Shown here piece by piece: positions 16,035 through 24,612 of a stretch of 64,000 bases of DNA. The translations under genes were made by a program, and so were the position numbers. The stretch is taken from NCBI GenBank assembly GCA_003298465.1, contig QNGA01000001.1:434001-498000 (forward strand). The letters run 5' to 3'. The DNA comes from a halophilic archaeon. GTDB lineage: Archaea; Halobacteriota; Halobacteria; Halobacteriales; Haladaptataceae. The notes below the pieces were generated by a model. It did not search any database. It saw only the letters and a program-made list of their open reading frames with translations, and was not told the DNA's origin. How positions within the stretch are numbered: position 1 is the first letter of the stretch; each line of letters starts with the position of its first letter.

Positions 16035-17258
16035 TCAGTGGGCGTAGCGGAGGACGCCCGAGAGACCGTCGTCGCCGTCTTCCATCTTGTCGAGAGCGTC
16101 CTCGAAGTCGGCGCGTCTCACCTCGGTCCGGCCGTCGCGGATGGCGAACATGCCTGCCTCGGTCGTCAGGCTCTCTATCTCCGCGCCGCTGAAGCCGTCG
16201 ACCTCGCGGGCGAGCCGGGCGTAGTCCACGTCGTCGGCGACGTTCATGTCGCGAGTGTGGATTTCGAGGATGCGCTCGCGGCCCTCCAGGTCCGGATTCG
16301 GCACCTCGATGAGGCGGTCGAAGCGACCGGGGCGGAGGATGGCGCGGTCGAGCATGTCGAAGCGGTTGGTGGCGGCGATGATGCGAATCTCGCCGCGGTC
16401 CTCGAAGCCGTCCATCTCGCTGAGCAGTTGCATCATCGTCCGCTGGACCTCCGCGTCGCCCGACGTCTTCGAGTCGGTCCGCTTGGAGGCGACGGCGTCG
16501 ATCTCGTCGATGAAGATGACCGCGGGCTCGCGCTCGGCGGCGAGTTCGAACAGGTCGCGCACCAGCCGCGCGCCCTCGCCGATGAACTTCTGGACGAGTT
16601 CGGAGCCGGCCATCTTGATGAAGGTGGCGTCGGTCTGGTTGGCGACGGCCTTCGCCAGCATCGTCTTGCCCGTCCCCGGCGGACCGTACAGCAGCACGCC
16701 GCTCGGCGGTTCGACGCCGGTCTTCTCGAACTGTTCGGGGTTCACGAGCGGCTGTTCGACCGCCTCGCGAACCTCCCGAATCTGCTCGTCGATACCGCCG
16801 ATGTCCTCGTAGGTCACCGCGGGCGAGGCGTCGACTTCCATCGCCTGCGCGCGGGCGTCGGTTTCGGCGTCCAGGACGGTCTCGATGGTGAACGAGTCGT
16901 TGACCGCGACGCGGTCGCCGGCGTCGAGTTTCTCGCGGAACTGGGCCGAGACCTCCGTCAGCACCTCCTGGTTGTTGCCGTGCTGTTTGATGACGACGCC
17001 GTCGTCGGTGATGTCCTCGACGGTGGCGACGTACAGCGAGGTGGTCTTCAGCGTCTCGTTCTCCCGTTCCAGGCGGTCGACCTGTTCGGCGAGGTCCTCT
17101 CGACGCTCGGCCGCAGCGTCCACGCGTTCGCTCAGTTTCTCGTTGACCTGGACGATGTCCGCGTAGTGCTCGCGGAGCGCGGCCAGCCGCTCCGCATCGG
17201 ACATCTCCGGGTCTATCTCCAGTGTCGGCCGGTCGGGAACCGATGGGCTACGCGACAT
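16035..17258 (-). CDS. pan: Proteasome-activating nucleotidase (PAN)
   Basis: A 407-residue AAA+ unfoldase that feeds proteins to the 20S proteasome. It has an N-terminal coiled coil (about residues 20-75), an OB domain, Walker A GPPGTGKT, Walker B FIDEID, and a second region of homology with arginine fingers (AILRPGRFDR). The C-terminus is LRYAH, so the Tyr is third from the end rather than penultimate as in the canonical HbYX docking motif. A TATA-like CTTTTAATG lies about 28 nt upstream of the ATG at 17258. Haloarchaea often have two PAN paralogs; I cannot say which this is. Confidence 0.93.
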   Translation of the reverse strand: MSRSPSVPDRPTLEIDPEMSDAERLAALREHYADIVQVNEKLSERVDAAAERREDLAEQVDRLERENETLKTTSLYVATVEDITDDGVVIKQHGNNQEVLTEVSAQFREKLDAGDRVAVNDSFTIETVLDAETDARAQAMEVDASPAVTYEDIGGIDEQIREVREAVEQPLVNPEQFEKTGVEPPSGVLLYGPPGTGKTMLAKAVANQTDATFIKMAGSELVQKFIGEGARLVRDLFELAAEREPAVIFIDEIDAVASKRTDSKTSGDAEVQRTMMQLLSEMDGFEDRGEIRIIAATNRFDMLDRAILRPGRFDRLIEVPNPDLEGRERILEIHTRDMNVADDVDYARLAREVDGFSGAEIESLTTEAGMFAIRDGRTEVRRADFEDALDKMEDGDDGLSGVLRYAH

Positions 17259-17554
17259 TTCTTGTTCATTCGTATGTCGCCACATTAAAAGTGCCTTTGG
17301 GTCGCGGCGGACGTGTCGGCTGCCGCAACCGGTCGACGATTTCGCCGATGTCGGACGATTCGGGGCCTAGACGGTGGTATTTTCGACCGCCAATCGAGTG
17401 AATCTGTCCGTCGACTGGTGGTGAGTCGGCGCCGTCGCTGCCTTTTACCTGTCGGCCGGCGTCGGGAGTGCGTGACGATTCGACGTCGGCCGTCTCGACT
17501 CCCGTCGACCGACGAGTCGTGGAACGGCGGTCCGTCGAGAACGGCGTCGCCGGT

Positions 17555-19381
17555 TCAGTTCCCGTCGTCGCCGAGGACGTCGGTCGTCACGGTCTTCTCG
17601 TAGTTCAGCGCGTCGAGCGCTATCTTCTGGGTGTGCCCGCGGTACTCGACGACGACGTAGTACGACACCTTCATCTGGCTACGCTCGCCCCGCCGGACGT
17701 GGGTCTTCCACCACTCGCCGAGTTGCGAGTTGTCGAGGATCATCTCGTCGGCGACGGTGCGGGTGGAGTACGGTGCGACCGCGACGGACTTGGCCTTCGA
17801 CTCGTCGGCGAGGACGACGCCGTTCATCGTCACGCGGTAGCCGACCTCGGTGATGTGGATGGGTTCGCCGCGCTCGTTCTCGATGGTCGCGGCGGTGTCG
17901 ATGGGCGTCTCCGGCATCGTCGCCTCGCCCCACTCGGCGCTCATGTCCGAGACGCGTCCGACGCGTCGCCCCTCGACGGCGAGCGTCTGGGCCGACGTGT
18001 CGTCGACCGGACCGAGCATGTCGGTGGTGAAGCGACCGCGCTCCGCGGGGCGGTCGAGCGGAAGCCGGGCGAACCCGGTGTCGATGGTCACGTCGCGGTC
18101 GACGACGCGCCGGCTCTCCTCGCCGTTGTTGACGTGGCTGACCCACCACGACTGCACCTCGCGGTCCGTGATGGCCGCGGAGAACGCGAGTTCGTTCCGA
18201 CCGGGCGCGACGTGGCGAGACACCGTCTCGTTCGCCAGGGACACGTCGTTCATCAGCACGGAGTAGCGGGTTTCGAACGAGAGGTCGTCGGCGAACGCGG
18301 CGTCGGCACCGTTGGGGTTCTCGACGACCGCGGTCGTCCGGACGCGGGTGTCGCCCTGGTCGGGGACGACCCACTCGCTGTCGACCTCGCCGACCGACGG
18401 CGCCTCGAACGCCGCCTCGCCGGGGCGCTCGACGGTCTTCGTCGTCGACTCCCCGTCGCCGAGCACGTCGGTCGTGAAGACGACGCGCTCGCTCAGGAAG
18501 GACAGCGGGACGCGTTCGGTCTCGCCGTCTTCCTCCATCAACGCGTAGAACTGCACGTCCATCGTCGTCTTCTCGTCGTTCCGGACGTGGCTGGTCCACC
18601 ACTGCGGGAGCTTCGAGTTGTTCATCGCCGAGTCGATGTCGATGGTCGTCGTCTCGCCCGCGCCGATGCGGACCTCGCCGTCCGTCGTCCCCCGGGCGAC
18701 CTCCACGTCGTTCATCGTGATGCTGTAGCCGAGCTTCGAGAACACGACCGTGCCGTTACCGGGATTCTGCACCGTCGCGCTGAACCGGATGGGCGTCTCC
18801 TCCTTCGTCGCCTCGCCCCACGAGGCGTCCGTCTTCGTCGCCTTCAGGACGGTCCGGTTGTCGACCGTCAGCGCTCGCGTCTCGTCCTCGTCGAACGCCG
18901 AGAGGATGTCGGTGCTGAACGTGCGCTTCTGGGCGGGCAGCCACTCGGAGAAGAACGGGACGCCGACGCTCGGCGTCACCGTCATCGTCGTCTGCTCGCC
19001 GCGGTTGACGTGCGTCGCCCATCAGTTCGGTATCCTCTCGTTGTCTATCTTCGCCGACAGCGAGACGGTCGAGCGCCCCGTTCCGAGGCCGACTCCGCTC
19101 TTTTCGCCCTCGCCGACGGTCACGCCGTTCATGCCGATCTCGTACCCCATGTCGACGACCGGCGGGACGCCGACCGGGTTGGGGTTGTTCACGACGACGT
19201 TCGTCCGTATCTCGGTCGACTCCTCGTTCACGGTCCCCCACTCGCTGCTGGTCGATTCGACCGTCGGCTGGGCGACCGAGACGAGTCCCGACGTGAGCGC
19301 CACGCCGAGCCCCCCGGCGGTGACGACGAGCACCGACAGGACGCCGACCGCGACCTTGCCGAGCAAGCTATTCGGCCGCAC
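17555..19381 (-). pseudogene. Four-repeat LEA14/WHy surface protein interrupted by one in-frame stop
   Basis: Reading through one TGA gives 608 codons. There is an N-terminal membrane anchor (LLGKVAVGVLSVLVVTAGGLGVAL) and then four related domains of about 140 residues of the late-embryogenesis WHy type. Each has a SxEWG-like start, a YxxxMNxV motif and a WWxxHV motif. In repeats 2-4 the motif is WWTSHV, WWVSHV and WWKTHV; in repeat 1 it is TGA-W-A-T-H-V, with the stop at 19022-19024 (codon 120) and frame kept on both sides. A single TGG to TGA change explains it. The GTG start at 19381 has a good Shine-Dalgarno (GGAGAGGTG, 19389-19397). It could be a recent pseudogene or a sequencing error. 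Confidence 0.8.
19022..19024 (-). other. In-frame TGA at a conserved Trp codon
   Basis: On the minus strand the order is Asn-stop-Trp-Ala-Thr-His-Val, where the other three repeats have Trp-Trp-x-x-His-Val. Both flanking open segments are in the same frame. Confidence 0.9.
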
Positions 19382-19458
19382 GAGTGTCCACCTCTCCTGA
19401 CAGGTCCGAACGACGGTAGTGCATGCGTGGCCTCTTGCGAAGCCGACGGTAAGAACCT

Positions 19459-19884
19459 TTACCTGGAGAGTTCCATCAGATATCTGATGGCATGCGTTCG
19501 CCCGTCCCGGAACGCGACCCCGACCTCGTCGCCGACGGCCAGCGAATCGCCGGCCGCGACCGGCGTTCCGGGGAGCCTGCCGTCCTCCCGTTCGAGACAG
19601 TTCGCCCCCGTGAACCGCACGACGACCAGATTCGCCGGACGCTCGAAGACGGCGTCGGGCGGGCCGACCTGGACGATGTCGCCGTCGTCGATGACCGCGA
19701 TGCGGTCGGCGAGCGTCCGGGCCGTCGTCCGGTCGTGCGTGACGTACACCGCTGTCTCGTCGGCGAGCACGTCCGCGAGGTCCTCGCGCAGCGACTGGCG
19801 GGTCGGCACGTCCAGCGCCGAGAGGGGTTCGTCCAGCAGGAACGCGTCCGGCCGGACGAGCAGCGCGCGCCAGCGCGGCGGCTC
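19459..19884 (-). pseudogene. 3' remnant of a ModC/WtpC-like ABC ATPase
   Basis: About 140 residues of the C-terminal half of an ABC ATPase, starting within RALLVRPDAFLLDEPLSALD (Walker B and D-loop). They continue through YVTHD (switch His) and a short TOBE-like tail to a stop at 19459. Walker A, the Q-loop and the LSGGQ signature are missing. Directly upstream the DNA becomes the opposite-strand ModE-like remnant. A likely 2-nt shift near 19870 would extend the similarity to VALAR. It cannot be a working ATPase. Confidence 0.75.
19473..19490. promoter_or_regulatory. Perfect 18-bp palindrome upstream of the WHy gene
   Basis: CCATCAGATATCTGATGG is a perfect palindrome. Relative to the WHy gene it lies just upstream of a TATA-like AGGTAAAGG (minus strand, about 19453-19462). 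It also overlaps the last codons of the ModC-like remnant. It has the form of an operator; no cognate protein is identified. Confidence 0.4.
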
Positions 19885-19886
19885 CG
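19866..19886. other. Junction between two oppositely oriented gene remnants
   Basis: Here the ATPase remnant (minus) and the ModE-like remnant (plus) meet with both N-terminal halves absent. The pattern is that expected if a deletion removed the middle of a divergent gene pair. Confidence 0.6.
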
Positions 19887-20347
19887 GGGGCGGCGGTAGC
19901 GAACTGACCGACCGCGCCGAGGAACCGCTCGCGCGCTTCGACCGCCTGCGCGCGGAGTTCACGGGGACGGCGGAGGTCGAAGAGACGGTCATGACCGGCC
20001 GCGTCGTCGGTCGCGAGGGGGAACTCGCCACCGTCGAGACGCCGGCCGGTCGCGTCCGCGCGCTCGCCAGCGACGCCGCCGTCCCGGAGGCCGACGCCGT
20101 GCAGGTGAGCGTCCGCGCCGACGCCGTGACGCTGCACGACCCCGCCGACGTCCCGGCGACCGACGCGACCAGCGCCCGCAACCGATTCGCCGGCGAGGCC
20201 GTCGCGCGCGTGGTCGTCGACGTGGACGCGGACGCTCCGCTGGCGGCGCTGGTGACGATGGACAGCGTCGAGAAACTGGCCCTGCGGCCCGGCGCGGGGG
20301 TGGTCGCGTCGTTCAAGGCGACCGCGACGCGCGCGACGCCGGGGTAG
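19870..20347 (+). pseudogene. 3' remnant of a ModE-like molybdate regulator with TOBE/Mop domains
   Basis: The open segment starts at GGSGGGGSELTDRAEE, the wing of a ModE-type winged helix, and then runs through RFDRLRAEFTG into two Mop/TOBE segments (TGRVVGREGELATVETPAG; RNRFAGEAVARVVVDVDADAP) with a normal C-terminus and TAG stop. The DNA-binding helices that should precede the wing are missing. TOBE domains bind molybdate or tungstate. The preserved frame and codon use suggest the loss is fairly recent. Expression from an internal start as a stand-alone Mop protein cannot be excluded. Confidence 0.75.
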
Positions 20348-20355
20348 ACCGCGGG

Positions 20356-21222
20356 CTACGCTTTCGCGCTCTCGACCAGTTCGGCCAGTTCCTCGCGCGC
20401 GTCGTCGTCGACCGGTCGGTGCGGTTTCCGCGCGTAGCCCGCCGGCGCTCCCCGCTCGCGCATCGCCGCCTTCGCACCGGGAACGCCGTACCTCGACGTG
20501 ATGGCGTGGTTCAACTCGACCAGCCGGGCGTTCAACTGGCGCGCCTCGTCGTCCTGTCCCGCGCGCCGGAGCCGGAATATCTCGTCGGCGCGCTCGGGCG
20601 CGACGTTCGCCAGCGCGAGCACGCCGCCGTCGGCCCCCGCGTCGAGGCCGGCGGCGTAGACGCTCCCGCTGCCGACGAGCAGGTCGAAGTCGGCGTTCGC
20701 CGTGCGAGCGCGCTCGCGCTGGAGCCGTTCGAGGTCGCCGCTTGAGTCTTTCATCCCTGCGACGTTGTCGTGGTCCGCGAGGTCCGCGACCGTCGCGGCG
20801 TCGAGCGCGACCCCGGTGAACACCGGGACGCTGTAGAGGTACACCGGCACCGGACTCTCGTCGGCCACCTCGCGGTAGTAGTCGACGAGCGCGTCCGGAT
20901 CATGGTCGTAGTAGAACGGGGTCACCACGAGCGCCGCGTCCGCCCCCGCGTCGGCCGCGCGCTCGGTCGCCCGGAGCGTCTCCCGCAGGCCGGGGTGGCC
21001 CGTCCCGGCGAGCACCGGTACGTCCGCCGTCTCGGCGACGATTTCGACGACCCGGGCGCGCTCGTCGGCGCTCATCAGTTCGGCCTCGCTGTTCGACCCG
21101 CAGGGGACGAGGAAGTCGACGCCGCGTTCTTCGACCCACGTCACCAGTTCGCGCAGTTTCGCCTCCGCCAGGTCGCCGTCCTCGTCGAACGGCGTCACCA
21201 GCGGTACGCCGGTTCCGTCCAT
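20356..21222 (-). CDS. Dihydrodipicolinate synthase / KDG aldolase family protein
   Basis: A 288-residue class I aldolase (TIM barrel). The Schiff-base lysine lies in GMKDSSGD and the tyrosine in VYLYSVP. The usual GTTGE substrate-binding segment reads PCGSNSEAELMS. The family covers DapA, 2-keto-3-deoxygluconate aldolase and N-acetylneuraminate lyase. The altered motif means the substrate cannot be called. It starts at ATG 21222; an in-frame ATG further upstream would add an Arg-rich stretch and is not used. Confidence 0.85.
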   Translation of the reverse strand: MDGTGVPLVTPFDEDGDLAEAKLRELVTWVEERGVDFLVPCGSNSEAELMSADERARVVEIVAETADVPVLAGTGHPGLRETLRATERAADAGADAALVVTPFYYDHDPDALVDYYREVADESPVPVYLYSVPVFTGVALDAATVADLADHDNVAGMKDSSGDLERLQRERARTANADFDLLVGSGSVYAAGLDAGADGGVLALANVAPERADEIFRLRRAGQDDEARQLNARLVELNHAITSRYGVPGAKAAMRERGAPAGYARKPHRPVDDDAREELAELVESAKA

Positions 21223-21380
21223 GCTCGGGTCAACTCGGGCCGGCACCTTCAATCGCGGGGCTGAGCGAAAGCGCCCGGTCGAATCCATCGGAGCGCGAAC
21301 TCGTCCGCCGCCCGGTTGCCGTCTCCCGACGGGGTTCGGCACCACCGCTTCGTCGAGGCGGGTCGACCGGGCTCACCGGA

Positions 21381-21521
21381 CTAGTCGGGGCCGTCGCTCC
21401 AGACGGCGATGAGGGAGTGTTCCCGGCGCTCCTCGTGGCGGCCAGCGGCGTAGTACGCCGCGAAAGCGGTCGAAAAGGAGTCCTCCCACGAACACTGGTT
21501 ACAGGACGCATGCCAGCGCAT
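21381..21521 (-). CDS. Small haloarchaeal protein with CxxC
   Basis: A 46-residue acidic protein starting MRWHASCNQCSWEDSF, with one CNQC pair and a His-rich middle (GRHEERREH). The ATG at 21521 is chosen because a TATA-like CATTTAAG lies about 30 nt upstream. An earlier in-frame ATG at 21563 would give 60 residues. The function is unknown; it resembles many single-CxxC haloarchaeal microproteins. Confidence 0.6.
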   Translation of the reverse strand: MRWHASCNQCSWEDSFSTAFAAYYAAGRHEERREHSLIAVWSDGPD

Positions 21522-21679
21522 CTCTATTCGGCGCTGTTCCGAACCCGTCTTAAATGCGTCCATCAGGACCGTCTGCGTTGTATGAACGGAGCGATCTGCG
21601 GAATCAATCGTTCGCCGGTCGAGGGAGGAGAGGACGCCCTTCGGAATCGCGACTCCTCGTCGGCGTCGCCGTCCGGTGA

Positions 21680-22246
21680 CTACTCGAACTGAAGGAAAGA
21701 ATCGGCTTCCATCGACTTCTCGAACGCCCGGCAGTAGAGGTCGGCGATTATCTCGCGGATTTCCGGAAGTCTGTCCGCTCCGGCGTCGGTACAGCGCGTG
21801 CCACATCGGGCGCGCACGTCGCCGTTGTCGTAGAGTTCGTATTTGAGTCGCCCGTGACAGTGCGGACAGCGCGGCTCGGCGTGCCCGTGCATCCATCCGA
21901 CGCCGAAACCGGACTCCTCCAGCCGGCGCTGGAGGGCGTACCAGACGTAGACGTCCCGTCCCTGCTGTCCGTCGGCCGCGCGCTTGAGGCGGCGAAGCCC
22001 GAGTGCTGCTTTCCGATAGAGCGCGTCGTCGGCCTCGCAGTGGCGCTGGTGACACCGTCGAAACCGATTGAACAGCGCCGCTTTCGACGACCGCACCGCT
22101 CCGTTCGTGAACTCGCCCGGCAGTTGAGACTCCGTCGCGAACTCGCTCGGGAGCGTCGCTCGCCGGGAGTCCCCCCGACTATCGTAGTGTTCCTCTCTGG
22201 AAAGCGGTGCGCCAGTTTTCGGACAGAATGCGTCTTCTCCGATCAT
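21680..22246 (-). CDS. Haloarchaeal zinc-ribbon-type protein of unknown function
   Basis: A 188-residue protein. An N-terminal FCPKTG lies close to a cluster of basic helices (RFRRCHQRHCEADDALYRKAALGLRRLKRA). A C-terminal ribbon CPHCHGRL...RCGTRC with four Cys probably binds zinc. The product is less acidic than its neighbours and its DNA is less GC-rich. The start at 22246 puts the first CPKTG near the N-terminus; a longer form from 22315 is possible. It lies in an accessory-looking patch, perhaps of viral or plasmid origin, which is inference. Confidence 0.65.
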   Translation of the reverse strand: MIGEDAFCPKTGAPLSREEHYDSRGDSRRATLPSEFATESQLPGEFTNGAVRSSKAALFNRFRRCHQRHCEADDALYRKAALGLRRLKRAADGQQGRDVYVWYALQRRLEESGFGVGWMHGHAEPRCPHCHGRLKYELYDNGDVRARCGTRCTDAGADRLPEIREIIADLYCRAFEKSMEADSFLQFE

Positions 22247-22627
22247 GGTTTGGGGTTGACTTCTATCGCGTTTGAAGGGATTCGAAGAGACGACGTGTCG
22301 GGACGACCAGGTCAATCGCCGGAGATGTCGATTAGACGGCTCGAACAGTCGACAACGCGGCGGTTCAGTGACTCCTATCGAACTGTCACGTTGGTCGTTC
22401 AGAAGTACACCGCAGACGGTTACCGATATCGATGCGCCGGATACACTCGACGCTTTCCGTGGTCAGGATGTCATCCGCACGCGTTGGTGCGTCGTCCTGA
22501 CTGGCTCACCCGATGTTTGGTCCTCTGAACTCTGGATTGAAAAAAGTTGTTCGACCTGTCGATGCCGTGGTAGTTAACGGAGCGACGTCCCGCCCGGTAA
22601 TCCACGTTCCCGCTGTCGACACCTGCC
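22247..22627. other. Gene-poor stretch of lower GC
   Basis: No convincing gene is seen in these 381 nt. A plus-strand open frame (22272-22577) has haloarchaea-untypical composition and no recognisable domain. The stretch contains a two-step hairpin at 22462-22501 and an A-run near 22539. It may hold promoters for the zinc-ribbon gene and remnants of older insertions. Confidence 0.5.
22462..22501. repeat. Imperfect hairpin
   Basis: Outer arms GTCAGGA / TCCTGAC enclose inner arms CGCAC / GTGCG. It lies in the gene-poor stretch; its role is unknown. Confidence 0.5.
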
Positions 22628-22903
22628 TCACTTCTCCTCGAAAGATAGGTGCTGAAACTCGTTGGTTCGTTCGTCGGGCCGCCGTCTGTCCGTCTCCCGA
22701 CCGCCACCGGTTTCACCGATGAGGCTCTTTGCCGCTTCGAGGGCCTCGAGCCGCTCGCCGATCTCCGCGAGCAAGCGAGCCTGCTGCTCGTGCATCTTCG
22801 CCTCTTCGTATCCGCTGGCGGGCGTCTCGCGCTGTTTGAGCAACTGGACGTATTCGGTGAAAAGCTCTTTCTCGGAGAGTTCCTCTGGAGGGGTTTCAGT
22901 CAT
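22628..22903 (-). CDS. Small coiled-coil haloarchaeal protein
   Basis: A 91-residue protein starting MTETPPEELSEKELFTEYVQLL. It is almost entirely helical with heptad leucines (ARLLAEIGERLEALEAAKSLI) and a charged tail. The ATG at 22903 is preferred to one at 22936. No family is recognised. It may belong with the accessory patch to its left. Confidence 0.6.
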   Translation of the reverse strand: MTETPPEELSEKELFTEYVQLLKQRETPASGYEEAKMHEQQARLLAEIGERLEALEAAKSLIGETGGGRETDRRRPDERTNEFQHLSFEEK

Positions 22904-23119
22904 AGCTACCACTTTTGCACTGTTGTACAGATTCACTTCATCCTATGGTTTTGATGTTATTAGAATTACAGTAAAATGAATCGGGGCTGCGTACGACTCC
23001 GGGAAGTCTCGCGCGATTCGCCGCCGGCCAACGGAGTTCGACCGAACGGGGGGACCGTTCCGCTTCGGCGACACCGGGACGAGAGAGAAGGTATTTGACG
23101 CCCGGACCAGTACGCGACG

Positions 23120-24214
23120 ATGATGTACGACTTCCTCGTCGTCGGGGCTGGCCCGGCCGGTTCGCGGTTCGCGCGCCGGGCCGCCGAGGCCGGTCACGAC
23201 GTGCTCGTGCTGGAACGGGGCGAGGTCGGCGAGCCGCTGGCCTGCTCGGGCCACGTCAGCACCGACGTCTGGGAGTTCACGCCGCCGGGCGCTCGCGAGG
23301 AACTGCTCCAGAACGAGGTGTACGGCGCGCGGTTCCACGTCGGCGGTCCCGGGAGCGACGACCATCCGTTCTACAAGGACGAGGTCGTCTCGAACGTCAT
23401 CGACCGCGTGGGCCTGGACCGCACGCTCGCCGACGCGGCCCGCGACGCCGGGGCCGACCTCCGGGAGAACCACAGCGTCTCCACGGTCGACGAGCACGGC
23501 GACCGCGTGGACGTGACGGCGTCCACGCCGGACGGCACCGAGGAGTTCAGCGCGAAGATGGTCGCGGGCTGTGACGGTCCCGTCTCGCGGGTCCGGCGCG
23601 AACTGGGGCTGCCGGAACCGGGCGAGAAGCTCCAGGGCGTGCTGGGGTTCGCCGAGGAGGCGGACCCGGGCGACTTCGTGGACGTGCACCTCACCGCGCC
23701 GCGGTTCTTCGCGTGGCGCATCCCGCGCGGCGACGCCGGCGTGGAGTACGGCCTGGCCGCGCCGCCGGGGAGCGACCCCTCCGCCCGCGAACTGTTCGAA
23801 CGGTTCACCGCGGAGTACGACGTGGAGACGAGCGACTTCTGTGCCGGCATGATTCCCATCGGACCGCCGCGGTCGGTCACCGCCCACCGCGGGTTCCTGC
23901 TCGGCGACGCCGCCGCGCAGACGAAGCCGTTCACCGGCGGCGGCATCCTCTACGGCATGACGGCCGCGGACCACGCGGTCCGGACCGTCGACCCCGACGA
24001 CCCCGCCACGCTGGCCGACTACGAGGACGCGTGGCGGTCGGACCTGAAGAGCGAGATTCGACTGGGACACCTGGTCCGGCGAGCGTACTCGCTACCGGAA
24101 CCGGTCCAGACTACGGGGCTGCGGGCGCTCTCGGGCGAAATCGCGGTCCACATGGACCGCCCGACGTCGTTCTTCTCGCCCGAGCATCTCAAGACGCTGC
24201 TCTCGCGGACGTGA
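23120..24214 (+). CDS. Geranylgeranyl reductase family FAD-dependent oxidoreductase
   Basis: A 364-residue flavoprotein. The N-terminal dinucleotide-binding motif is VVGAGPAGSRFARRAAEAG, a second FAD motif reads GFLLGDAAAQTKPFTGGGI, and LACSGHVS carries a family-typical Cys. Relatives saturate the geranylgeranyl chains of archaeal membrane lipids or reduce prenyl side chains of quinones and chlorins. Which substrate applies is open. A TATA-like GGTATTTG lies about 27 nt upstream of the tandem ATGs at 23120/23123. Confidence 0.88.
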   Translation: MMYDFLVVGAGPAGSRFARRAAEAGHDVLVLERGEVGEPLACSGHVSTDVWEFTPPGAREELLQNEVYGARFHVGGPGSDDHPFYKDEVVSNVIDRVGLDRTLADAARDAGADLRENHSVSTVDEHGDRVDVTASTPDGTEEFSAKMVAGCDGPVSRVRRELGLPEPGEKLQGVLGFAEEADPGDFVDVHLTAPRFFAWRIPRGDAGVEYGLAAPPGSDPSARELFERFTAEYDVETSDFCAGMIPIGPPRSVTAHRGFLLGDAAAQTKPFTGGGILYGMTAADHAVRTVDPDDPATLADYEDAWRSDLKSEIRLGHLVRRAYSLPEPVQTTGLRALSGEIAVHMDRPTSFFSPEHLKTLLSRT

Positions 24215-24312
24215 GCGCCCGACGGAACGCCCGTCGTCGGGAGTCGCCCCGCGCGTCGGACGAAGCGAGCTATGCAGGTAAGGCTAAAACCCGGGGTGAC
24301 ATAGGGACGGAT

Positions 24313-24612
24313 ATGAAGGCCAAGCGGGAGTATCGACGCCGCGCGGACGTCGAGGTCGATATCCTCGACGCCCTCGTCGACCGGAGCGAGGAGGGGATGA
24401 CGGTCTTCGAACTCCGGTCGCACGTCGAGGTCGACATCGACGAGATAGAGGGCGCGCTGGGCAACCTGAAGGAGGACGACCTCATCTGCGCCGAGATGAA
24501 GGACGGCCGCACCCTCATCAAGCCCGACGAGCGCGTCGTCCCCGACCCGGAGGAGGAAACCGGGGAGGAGCCGTCCATCGTCGACCGCATCATCGACCGT
24601 CTGCCGCTGTAG
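24313..24612 (+). CDS. Small winged-helix protein (DUF6432-like)
   Basis: A 99-residue protein. A basic start (MKAKREYRRRAD) leads into a winged-helix fold (VDILDALVDRSEEGMTVFELRSHVEVDIDEIEGALGNLKEDDLI). An acidic tail follows, ending IVDRIIDRLPL. I believe this matches the haloarchaeal family DUF6432; its targets are unknown. A TATA-like GGCTAAAAC lies about 27 nt upstream of the ATG. Confidence 0.8.
   Translation: MKAKREYRRRADVEVDILDALVDRSEEGMTVFELRSHVEVDIDEIEGALGNLKEDDLICAEMKDGRTLIKPDERVVPDPEEETGEEPSIVDRIIDRLPL

Noticed and set aside
17468..19860. Very long plus-strand open frame over the WHy gene
   Set aside because: It is antisense to the four WHy repeats and has shadow-frame composition. 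Only its far 3' part (from about 19870) carries real ModE/TOBE similarity.
22272..22577. Plus-strand open frame of about 100 codons in the gene-poor stretch
   Set aside because: It has no domain, untypical amino-acid composition, no TATA element at the right distance and overlapping alternative frames. It may be debris.
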